A DNA stretch of 7,073 nt from Sphaerochaetaceae bacterium (GTDB lineage: Bacteria; Spirochaetota; Spirochaetia; Sphaerochaetales; Sphaerochaetaceae): positions 1 through 7,073 of the forward strand of contig JAEDOD010000093.1 of NCBI GenBank assembly GCA_016302165.1, in the 5' to 3' direction. How positions within the stretch are numbered: the stretch's first letter is position 1; each line of letters starts with the position of its first letter. The notes below the pieces were generated by a model that did no database searches, was not told the DNA's origin, and was given only the letters and a program-made list of their open reading frames with translations. The position numbers and the translations under genes were made by a program. Positions 1 through 5,254 of this stretch are shown piece after piece.

Positions 1-102
1 GAAGGTGATAAGGCTACTCTTTCGGCTCTGAACTATGGTATGCATCTCTTCCTTGGAGGAAGTAAGAGGGAAGGTATGGAAGTGCCATGTATTACTGGGT
101 AG
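1..102 (+). CDS. Possible C-terminal end of an unidentified protein (partial, 5' end outside window)
   Basis: One frame is open from the first base to a TAG at 100-102, giving 33 residues that end in MEVPCITG. The other two forward frames meet stops within about 30 bases. Composition is ordinary for a soluble protein (LFLGGSKREG is visible), but there is too little to recognise a family. If real, the gene runs toward the convergent minus-strand gene at 175-603, and the hairpin at 137-156 lies between them. That hairpin is not followed by a T-run on the plus strand, so I see no plus-strand terminator. A stretch this short can be open by chance, so confidence is low. Confidence 0.35.
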   Translation, partial: EGDKATLSALNYGMHLFLGGSKREGMEVPCITG

Positions 103-130
103 AACTATTGGACAACGGAAAGGAGTGCAT

Positions 131-156
131 AAAAAATGACCGGAAACCTCCGGTCA
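131..156 (-). terminator. Rho-independent terminator of the 175-603 gene
   Basis: Read on the minus strand, an 8-bp perfect stem (TGACCGGA / TCCGGTCA, plus-strand arms 137-144 and 149-156) with a 4-base loop is followed at once by six T's (A-run at 131-136 on the plus strand). It lies 18 bases past the stop codon of the minus-strand gene. This is a textbook intrinsic terminator and supports the minus strand as the coding strand of that gene. Confidence 0.9.
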
Positions 157-174
157 CTTCCGCTCTCTTGGGGC

Positions 175-603
175 TTACTCTTCGTCTTCGTCTTCCAGTT
201 CCAATGGTTCGTCGTCAACGTTCTCGTCGTCCAGGACTTCGCTTACATCGTTTGGATCTTCTTCAAGAGGATTCTCTGTCTCAACCACAGTAATCTTTCT
301 TGGAGCTGGAGCCTTTTCGAACTTCACTTCCAGGTAATCCGGGCAATCGCCATTGACGCCAACATAGTCACGTTCCACGAAATATTCACAGAGAAGACCC
401 TGTTCACTGTCATAGAATCTGCATCTGGTTCTCTTGGGAGGGTTGTTCTTCAATGCCTTAAGGAATTCACTGCCTTCCTGTGCATGGTCTGCATCCCTCT
501 CTGTAGACATCTTGAACATGTCCTTATAAAGATTGATATCCTTGTTGTGACCGCAGGAAATGCAGCCGTAGCCAAGTGTCAGAGTATCTTTCTTATTAGC
601 CAT
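175..603 (-). CDS. Small cysteine-containing protein with a highly acidic C-terminal tail, function unknown
   Basis: The 142-residue product is not a family I recognise. The N-terminal half has a CxxC pair (C14, C17, within GCISCGH) and further cysteines at 61, 72 and 87, a spacing that could bind zinc or another metal. The middle is charged and hydrophilic (KNNPPKRTRCRFYD). The last 35 residues (108-142) contain 20 Asp/Glu and no basic residue, so they are probably disordered. There is no signal peptide or membrane segment, so a cytoplasmic location is inferred. The ATG at 601-603 is chosen because AAGGAGG (609-615) precedes it by 5 bases. The gene has its own terminator at 131-156 and diverges from asd across a region with nested inverted repeats. 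The acidic tail is written in short TCTTCG-like repeats on the plus strand. That this is a gene is fairly sure; the role is unknown. Confidence 0.85.
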   Translation of the reverse strand: MANKKDTLTLGYGCISCGHNKDINLYKDMFKMSTERDADHAQEGSEFLKALKNNPPKRTRCRFYDSEQGLLCEYFVERDYVGVNGDCPDYLEVKFEKAPAPRKITVVETENPLEEDPNDVSEVLDDENVDDEPLELEDEDEE

Positions 604-608
604 GGTGG

Positions 609-615
609 CCTCCTT
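609..615 (-). promoter_or_regulatory. Ribosome binding site of the 175-603 gene
   Basis: AAGGAGG on the minus strand, 5 bases upstream of the ATG at 601-603. It is a near-perfect Shine-Dalgarno sequence and fixes the start of this unrecognised gene. Confidence 0.85.
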
Positions 616-671
616 GGAAATACCATTATAGACATAATGACTTCAAAAAAGCCATAGTCTCACAATTGTTT

Positions 672-700
672 AATATACCAAGAAAATCAATACTTGAAAA
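672..700 (-). promoter_or_regulatory. Candidate sigma-70-type promoter for the 175-603 gene
   Basis: On the minus strand there is a -35-like TTTTCA (695-700), a 17-base spacer and a -10-like TATATT (672-677) preceded by TGG, an extended -10 arrangement (678-680). Transcription would start near 665 and leave a leader of about 60 bases. A second, perfect -10 hexamer TATAAT lies closer to the gene (625-630), but the sequence 17 bases upstream (GGCTTT) is a poor -35. Either or both may be used. One arm of the outer inverted repeat (708-717) sits 7 bases upstream of this -35. Confidence 0.45.
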
Positions 701-707
701 GTGATTG

Positions 708-833
708 TCGACATTGGAGCTCTAGGGGAAAACTGAAGGGGGTGAGATGTGCGGGAAATAAAGAAAACGTTATTAAAATAACATATTGATAAAATTTTTA
801 ACAGTTTTCTTCAAATAGTATTGCCAATGTCGA
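708..833. repeat. Nested inverted repeats between the two divergent promoters
   Basis: Three inverted repeats share nearly the same centre. The outer arms are TCGACATTGG (708-717) and CCAATGTCGA (824-833), a perfect 10-bp match. The middle arms are GAAAACTG (728-735) and CAGTTTTC (802-809), a perfect 8-bp match. The inner one is the palindrome GTTATT-AA-AATAAC (769-782). Their midpoints are about 770.5, 768.5 and 775.5. Thus one bipartite motif, TCGACATTGG then GAAAACTG, occurs twice in opposite orientation with 10 and 14 bases between its halves. The right outer arm overlaps the asd -35 box and the left lies just upstream of the opposing promoter. Paired operators for a shared regulator or a miniature palindromic element are both possible. 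No target-site duplication is evident at the ends. Confidence 0.55.
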
Positions 834-849
834 ACCCATTTATTATAGT
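821..849 (+). promoter_or_regulatory. Sigma-70-type promoter of asd
   Basis: TTGCCA (821-826, five of six matches to TTGACA), a 17-base spacer, and TATAGT (844-849, five of six matches to TATAAT). The upstream 60 bases are AT-rich. Transcription would begin near 856, giving a leader of about 28 bases that ends in the asd ribosome binding site. This leaves no room for a riboswitch. The -35 box overlaps the right arm of the outer inverted repeat (824-833), so a protein binding there would be placed to repress. Confidence 0.7.
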
Positions 850-868
850 ACGCCTAATTATTTGGTTT

Positions 869-875
869 AGAGGAG
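869..875 (+). promoter_or_regulatory. Ribosome binding site that fixes the asd start
   Basis: AGAGGAG, 8 bases upstream of the ATG at 884. It separates the true start from an upstream in-frame TTG at 821, which lies inside the promoter and has no such site. Confidence 0.8.
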
Positions 876-883
876 TTTCTTTG

Positions 884-1906
884 ATGGAAAACAAGAAGAT
901 TAAGGTCGCAGTTCTTGGAGCGACAGGTGCAGTTGGCCAGGTTTTCATGTGGATGCTTTCAGACCATCCATGGTTCGAGCTTAGCTATGTGACAGCTTCA
1001 TCCGCAAGGGTAGGGATGAAATACTCCGAGACTGTCCATTGGGTCATGCCATTCGAGATGCCTTCCGAGATAAAGGACATTGAAATCAAGGAATTCAATC
1101 ATGATGCAATGCTGGAGGCTGGAGTCAGGATCGTCTTCTCTGCTCTTCCTGCAGATGTTGCAAGGGAAGCTGAGCCTCAGCTTAGGGCAAACGGTTTCTA
1201 CGTATTCTCCAACGCAGCAGCCATGAGATATGACAGCGATGTTCCAATTCTCATTCCAGATACAAATATCGAGCAGCTGGACCTTATCAGGGAGCAGGGT
1301 TACCCTCAGACAGGTTTCTGTGTAACCAATGCCAACTGTGTAACCACAGGTCTTGCCATGGCTCTTGCTCCACTTAGACAGTTCGGCATCAAGACAATTA
1401 CTGTCAACAGCTATCAGTCTGTATCCGGTGCAGGATATCCAGGCCTTTCATCCTTCGACATTACAGATAACTGTATCCCATACATCAAGGGAGAAGAAGA
1501 GAAGATCGTCAAGGAAATCAAGAAGATTCTTACCATCGATCCTGAAGTCTATGCATTTACAGTACGTGTGCCGGTAATGTTCGGCCATCTTGAGACCGTA
1601 TGGCTTGACCTGGAGAAGGATGTGGAGTGCGAAGACATCATCAAGGCATGGGCAGACTTCAAGGAAGTGCAGGATCTTCCTTCAACTCCTTCCCAGCCTA
1701 TCGTCTACTCTGCAGAGGATACTTTCCCACAGCCAAAGTATGCTTTCTGGGGAAATCCAAAGGGCATGGTAGTTTACACAGGAAGAATCAGGAAGAAGGG
1801 CGGAAAGATCGGCTTCTGTCTCTTGGTGAACAACATCGTCAAGGGAGCAGCCGGCGGCTCTATCCAGAACGCTGAAGCCTTCGTCTCCCGCTATGGCCTG
1901 AGATAA
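884..1906 (+). CDS. asd: Aspartate-semialdehyde dehydrogenase, archaeal/fungal-type
   Basis: This cytoplasmic enzyme reduces aspartyl phosphate to aspartate semialdehyde with NADPH, the branch point to lysine/diaminopimelate, threonine and methionine. The 340-residue product starts MENKKIKVAV. A Rossmann nucleotide-binding loop GATGAVGQ lies at 12-19. The catalytic cysteine is C152 in NANCVTTG (149-156). GAGYPG is at 182-187, and RVPVMFGH (228-235) supplies the family's catalytic histidine, H235. KGAAGG near 320-325 is the C-terminal cofactor-side glycine segment. From memory of the family, the NANC and RVPV..GH arrangement and the length are closer to the archaeal/fungal branch than to the E. 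coli-type enzyme. I chose ATG 884 over the TTG at 821 because of the ribosome binding site at 869-875 and because the extra 21 residues would be encoded by the promoter. The gene has its own promoter and terminator and no lysine or threonine pathway neighbours here, so it is probably monocistronic. Confidence 0.95.
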   Translation: MENKKIKVAVLGATGAVGQVFMWMLSDHPWFELSYVTASSARVGMKYSETVHWVMPFEMPSEIKDIEIKEFNHDAMLEAGVRIVFSALPADVAREAEPQLRANGFYVFSNAAAMRYDSDVPILIPDTNIEQLDLIREQGYPQTGFCVTNANCVTTGLAMALAPLRQFGIKTITVNSYQSVSGAGYPGLSSFDITDNCIPYIKGEEEKIVKEIKKILTIDPEVYAFTVRVPVMFGHLETVWLDLEKDVECEDIIKAWADFKEVQDLPSTPSQPIVYSAEDTFPQPKYAFWGNPKGMVVYTGRIRKKGGKIGFCLLVNNIVKGAAGGSIQNAEAFVSRYGLR

Positions 1907-1924
1907 TCAATTGTCTCTCGAATA

Positions 1925-1963
1925 GACCTTCCTTCTGGCTCATCCACTGGGAAGGTCATTTTT
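1925..1963 (+). terminator. Rho-independent terminator of asd
   Basis: An 8-bp stem GACCTTCC (1925-1932) / GGAAGGTC (1950-1957) with a 17-base loop is followed by ATTTTT (1958-1963). It begins 18 bases after the asd stop and ends 12 bases before the stop of the convergent MATE gene. The opposite strand has no good T-run after the stem, so I assign it to asd only. Confidence 0.8.
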
Positions 1964-1975
1964 ATGCGCCTCAAG

Positions 1976-3340
1976 CTACCTTGTAAGGTCCTTAAGCCAC
2001 TTCATCTTCCTGTAGTGGATAATGGTCCAAGGTATCTTTCCCACTTCGTCCAGGCAAGTACAGGAATAGACAGCCCACACAGGCCAGGAAAGATGGAATG
2101 TCCCCAGGTATGCAAGAGGAATAGCTAGAAGCCACATCATCACTATGATGGAATAGCAGTCGAAAAGGGTATCTCCTCCGCTGGCAAACATTCCGTTTAT
2201 TACTACAGAGTTGAAGGAAGCTCCGATTACGTAGACGGCAAGAATAATGGAAATCTCCTGGAAATCCCTTCCTGCCTCCTCTGTAAGGGAGACAGTAAGA
2301 GGAGCGAGAGGAATCGAGAGAAGGACCAGGAGGGATGTGAAGACACCGCAGAGAAGGGAAAGGACGGAGAGACGGAAGCCATAGACTCTCGCTCTCTCCA
2401 AGTTTCCGCTTCCAAGCTCGTAGCCGATAATGATGGAGGCTCCTCCTGCAAGGCCCCTAGTGAAGCAAAGGGCCAGGTTCCTCACCACCTGGGAAAGGGA
2501 ATTGGCTGCAGCTGCATCTTCTCCCATGTGGCCCAGGAAGGAAGCGTAGGCAGAAATTCCTATGGTCCATACTAGGTATGCTCCTAGTAGTGGAATAAGC
2601 TGCCTGACGTAGTCACGGGAGAGGGCTCTATCGAACGAGAAGAGCTTCTTAATGTCTGGCCGTCTCTCCTTCTTATGGAATACAGCAAATACAGCAAGAA
2701 CCATTTCTATGACTCTGGCGGTAAGGGTTGCGGCTGCCGCTCCCTCGACCCCCAGGGAAGGAAGACCGAAGAGGCCATAGATCAGAAGGGCATTGAGAAC
2801 TATGTTCAGCACTACAGACAATAGGCTTATGTAGGCTACGGTCCTGGTATCCTTATATAGCTTCAGCATTGCCAGAAGGCTTTGGGAGAGGCCTGTAAGA
2901 AGGTAGGAGAAGGAAGCAATACGGAGGTATCTCTCTCCAATGGAACGGAGTGCTGTGGAATCAGTGAAGATTCCCATGGCTTCATAGGGAAAGATAAGGC
3001 AGAAGAGGAAGGTAAGGAGGCTTACCAAGGCAGAAATCCTGAGAGTCATGGAGAAGAGCATATCTACGCTTCTTTTGTCTTCCTTACCTCTGTATTGGGC
3101 TCCCAGCACATGGAAGGCTGCAATTATTCCTGATACTGTCAGATTCTGTACAAACTGTATCTGGGTTGCCAGAGATACTGCCGCCATTGAATTCTGGTCC
3201 AGGGAGCCTAGCATTATGGTGTCTGAAGCGCCTACCAGGGCCAGAAGCAGATTCTGAAGGGCAATGGGTATGCCAAGGGTCATAAGGTTCTTGAGGAATA
3301 CCTTGTCGCTTAGGGTATCTCTGAGGAAGCTGTTTTTCAT
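1976..3340 (-). CDS. MATE-family multidrug/metabolite export protein
   Basis: An inner-membrane antiporter that would export organic, often cationic, compounds against a Na+ or H+ gradient; the substrate cannot be told from sequence. The 454 residues match the usual 440-460 of the NorM/DinF family. About twelve hydrophobic segments are visible in two halves, roughly 20-38, 52-75, 93-117, 137-159, 167-192, 199-221, 247-269, 278-303, 322-345, 364-386, 394-414 and 417-437. Typical family stretches are IPIALQNLLLALVGASDTIM near 24-43, LGVEGAAAATLTARVIEMVL near 196-215 and GMFASGGDT near 383-391. The start is ATG 3338-3340. An in-frame stop 15 bases upstream rules out a longer form, but no ribosome binding site lies at normal distance; AGGAAG (3359-3364) is 18 bases away, inside a small hairpin. 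The gene diverges from the WYL regulator (85-bp gap) and converges on asd. Confidence 0.93.
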   Translation of the reverse strand: MKNSFLRDTLSDKVFLKNLMTLGIPIALQNLLLALVGASDTIMLGSLDQNSMAAVSLATQIQFVQNLTVSGIIAAFHVLGAQYRGKEDKRSVDMLFSMTLRISALVSLLTFLFCLIFPYEAMGIFTDSTALRSIGERYLRIASFSYLLTGLSQSLLAMLKLYKDTRTVAYISLLSVVLNIVLNALLIYGLFGLPSLGVEGAAAATLTARVIEMVLAVFAVFHKKERRPDIKKLFSFDRALSRDYVRQLIPLLGAYLVWTIGISAYASFLGHMGEDAAAANSLSQVVRNLALCFTRGLAGGASIIIGYELGSGNLERARVYGFRLSVLSLLCGVFTSLLVLLSIPLAPLTVSLTEEAGRDFQEISIILAVYVIGASFNSVVINGMFASGGDTLFDCYSIIVMMWLLAIPLAYLGTFHLSWPVWAVYSCTCLDEVGKIPWTIIHYRKMKWLKDLTR

Positions 3341-3365
3341 CAGGAAGATGGTATTTCACTTCCTG
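3341..3365 (-). repeat. Short hairpin directly before the MATE start codon
   Basis: A perfect 7-bp inverted repeat, CAGGAAG (3341-3347) and CTTCCTG (3359-3365), with an 11-base loop. In the MATE mRNA the 5' arm carries the only Shine-Dalgarno-like sequence (AGGAAG) and the 3' arm abuts the AUG. Folding would hide or reposition the ribosome binding site. The same sequence could instead be a DNA operator between the divergent genes. Confidence 0.45.
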
Positions 3366-3411
3366 CTTTCTGAAAAGGGTATGGCGAGAGTGAAAGCTTA
3401 GGAAATTTGTG

Positions 3412-3418
3412 TTAACAT
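3412..3418 (+). promoter_or_regulatory. Possible extended -10 element of the WYL regulator gene
   Basis: The sequence TGTTAACAT (3410-3418) resembles an extended -10 (TGn plus TAACAT). It ends 7 bases before the ATG at 3426, so transcription would start at or next to the start codon and the mRNA would be leaderless. The -35 region (about 3390-3395, GTGAAA) is poor. The assignment is weak and rests on spacing and the absence of a ribosome binding site. Confidence 0.3.
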
Positions 3419-3425
3419 CTCTCCA

Positions 3426-4379
3426 ATGAGCAGACTGGAAAGGATAATGGACATGATCAATGTACTCTGTCTTGAGGAAGGCAGACTGAACTATGCCTAT
3501 ATCCGAGACAAATATGGAATGTCCAACAGGGAGTTCAGGAGAGACATAGAGTTCATAAGGGAAAGGCTTACGGATATAGGTTACCTTGATAAGTTCTCTT
3601 CCGTGGAATATGTGAGGACGGGAAAGGGCAACTACTATGTCTACAACGGAGATAAGCCAAAGCTTAACGAAGCTTTTGCCAACTCCACCATTGCAGAGGC
3701 CTTGAGGGATGCCGCCAAGAATCCTCTCCGTGAGCAGTTCGACATTTCCTGGACTCCTGAGAAGAAGGCTCCTGAAGGTCTGAGAAAGCCTGTAAAGTAT
3801 CTTTACTCAGCCATTGAGAAGGTAGACTACAATGTGTTCACCACACTGGTTGCAGCCATCAAGGAGACAAGGGTGGTGGAAGTGGAATATGTGAACACCA
3901 GAGGAAAGTCCAGCGTCCAGAAGCTGAATCCCATGGAGATCATAAACTACTCCCAGCTGTGGTACCTGAAGGCAGAATCCGTCTTCGGCAGCATCATCAC
4001 CTACAACCTTTCCAGAATCAGGAAGGCAAGAATGCTGGAGGATAAGTTTGTCTTCAATGAAGAGAAGCTGAGGAAAAGCGAAGGGGCATATGGAATCTTC
4101 TCCTCTGCCAAGGCAGAGCCCCAGTGGTATACCATCCGCTTCTATGGAGATGTGGCCAATATCGTTTCAAACCAGATTTGGCACAATGAGCAGAAGAGCA
4201 GATGGTGCGAAGACGGAGGATATGAGCTTTCAGTACCGGCTGTAAAGGATGTGGAGGTCATGGGAAAGATGCTATCATTTGCTCCAGACGCAGTTCCTGT
4301 GGCACCGATGGAATTTGTGGAGAAATATAGGACAATAGTGAAAAAGTGTATGGAGAAGCTGGAGGAGGGCGAAAAGTGA
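3426..4379 (+). CDS. WYL-domain transcriptional regulator
   Basis: A probable DNA-binding regulator of the HTH-WYL-WCX class, whose WYL domain is thought to sense a ligand, often nucleic acid or nucleotide. Of 317 residues, about 1-50 form a winged-helix-like segment (EEGRLNYAYIRDKYGMSNRE, then FRRDIEFIRERL). About 136-210 form the WYL domain, with LNPMEIINYSQLWYLKAES at 167-185 including W179-Y180-L181 and ITYNLSRI at 191-198. About 233-312 form the WCX extension, ending in FVEKYRTIVKKCMEKL. ATG 3426 has no ribosome binding site but begins the HTH helix in the usual way (MSRLERIMDMINVL). An internal ATG at 3453 (Met10) has AGGA 8 bases upstream and would remove part of the first helix. The stop overlaps the GTG start of the downstream exonuclease (GTGA). 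Divergence from the MATE gene suggests possible control of it, which is inference. Confidence 0.88.
   Translation: MSRLERIMDMINVLCLEEGRLNYAYIRDKYGMSNREFRRDIEFIRERLTDIGYLDKFSSVEYVRTGKGNYYVYNGDKPKLNEAFANSTIAEALRDAAKNPLREQFDISWTPEKKAPEGLRKPVKYLYSAIEKVDYNVFTTLVAAIKETRVVEVEYVNTRGKSSVQKLNPMEIINYSQLWYLKAESVFGSIITYNLSRIRKARMLEDKFVFNEEKLRKSEGAYGIFSSAKAEPQWYTIRFYGDVANIVSNQIWHNEQKSRWCEDGGYELSVPAVKDVEVMGKMLSFAPDAVPVAPMEFVEKYRTIVKKCMEKLEEGEK
4361..4369 (+). promoter_or_regulatory. Ribosome binding site that fixes the RNase D start
   Basis: GGAGGAGGG lies inside the end of the WYL gene, 6 bases before GTG 4376. It supports that GTG rather than the in-frame GTG at 4346, which has no comparable site. Confidence 0.8.
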
Positions 4380-5254
4380 TATATACCACTCTGGACAGCG
4401 ACGAAAAGATAATTGCCCAAGCTAAGAGATGGGAAAAATATCCTTCCCTTGCTGTAGACTTTGAAGGGGAGTTCAATCTCCATATCTATGGAGAACATCT
4501 CTGCCTTATCCAGATCTACGATACAGAGGGCTTCTGGATCATAGACCCCAGGTCAAGGAATGTGACAGCAAAGGGCCTTGAAGCATTCTTCTCCCTTCCT
4601 TCAGAGAAGATCTGGTTCGATATCCAGGGAGATGCCTCCCTGGTCTACAGGCTCTATGGCCTGAAGATCAATAATGTCTTCGATGTAAGGGTCCTGGCCA
4701 TGGAGCTGGGATATAAGGGAAACCTTCTCGGCCTGGTGAAGGAATACCTGGGCATTAATGTAGAGATAAACAAAAAGAAGAACCAGCAGGCAAACTGGCT
4801 CAAAAGGCCAATTGATGTAGACCTTATGGAATATGCGCTTCTGGACGTAAAGTATCTACATGCCTTGAAGGATGTGCTGTCCTCCATAGTTGCAAAGGAA
4901 GGGCTGGAAGATAGGGTGAGAGTCTCCATGGCAAGGGCCATGATTGTAAAGGAGCCTCTTCCAGGATGGAAGAATATATGCTCCTGGGATAGGCTCAACA
5001 GAAGAGAGAAGGCCTACGTCAGGAATATCTTCATCGCCCGTGACAAAATCGCCCAATCCTTCAATGTTCCTGCTGCCCGTGTCATGGATAAGCACCATAT
5101 TCTATCTCTGGCCAAGAATCCTCCAAAAAGCAGAAAGGAGCTGGTGGAGAGACTCTCTTCTGAGCCTCAGCGCTTCAGGTCCCTTCTTCTGGATAAGGTG
5201 GCCTTTGCCCTGGAGAGGGCAGAAAAGGAGCTGGAAAATAGTACTAGGCCTTAG
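4376..5254 (+). CDS. rnd: RNase D-like 3'-5' exoribonuclease with HRDC domain
   Basis: A DEDDy-type exonuclease, expected to trim the 3' ends of tRNA precursors and other structured RNA in the cytoplasm using two metal ions. The 292-residue product has all four acidic residues: Exo I D28 and E30 (AVDFEGEF), Exo II D86 (FDIQGDASLVYRL), and Exo III Y153 and D157 (EYALLDVKYL, a YxxxD pattern). The conserved NWLKRP stretch (140-145) precedes Exo III. About 203-284 form one HRDC domain for nucleic acid binding, with WDRLNRREKAYVRNIFIARD followed by IAQSFNVPAARVMDKHHILS. E. coli RNase D is about 375 residues; this form is shorter, with a single recognisable HRDC. GTG 4376 overlaps the WYL stop (GTGA), so translation is probably coupled. 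The 3' end overlaps the convergent gene by 11 bp and I see no terminator. DEDDy plus HRDC is clear; the exact RNA substrates are inferred. Confidence 0.92.
   Translation: MIYTTLDSDEKIIAQAKRWEKYPSLAVDFEGEFNLHIYGEHLCLIQIYDTEGFWIIDPRSRNVTAKGLEAFFSLPSEKIWFDIQGDASLVYRLYGLKINNVFDVRVLAMELGYKGNLLGLVKEYLGINVEINKKKNQQANWLKRPIDVDLMEYALLDVKYLHALKDVLSSIVAKEGLEDRVRVSMARAMIVKEPLPGWKNICSWDRLNRREKAYVRNIFIARDKIAQSFNVPAARVMDKHHILSLAKNPPKSRKELVERLSSEPQRFRSLLLDKVAFALERAEKELENSTRP

Noticed and set aside
136..657. A 173-codon open frame on the plus strand opposite the 142-residue minus-strand gene
   Set aside because: It has no ribosome binding site and its start lies inside the terminator hairpin. The opposite strand has a strong ribosome binding site, terminator, cysteine pattern and acidic tail. 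The plus frame is hydrophobic because it is antisense to acidic codons.
708..833. Terminal repeats of an inserted transposable element
   Set aside because: No target-site duplication borders the arms and there is no transposase. I kept it as a repeat or possible operator rather than a mobile element.
718..880. Lysine riboswitch or attenuator before asd
   Set aside because: The likely transcription start near 856 leaves only about 28 bases of leader, and I see no riboswitch core sequence in the region.
821..883. Upstream TTG start that would lengthen Asd by 21 residues
   Set aside because: The stretch contains the -35 and -10 boxes. ATG 884 has a good ribosome binding site, and the family N-terminus begins just before the GATGAVGQ loop.
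3084..3359. 91-codon minus-strand frame starting with GTG just after AGGAAG
   Set aside because: It overlaps the MATE coding sequence in another frame on the same strand, shows no family features, and its Shine-Dalgarno-like sequence touches the GTG, which is too close.
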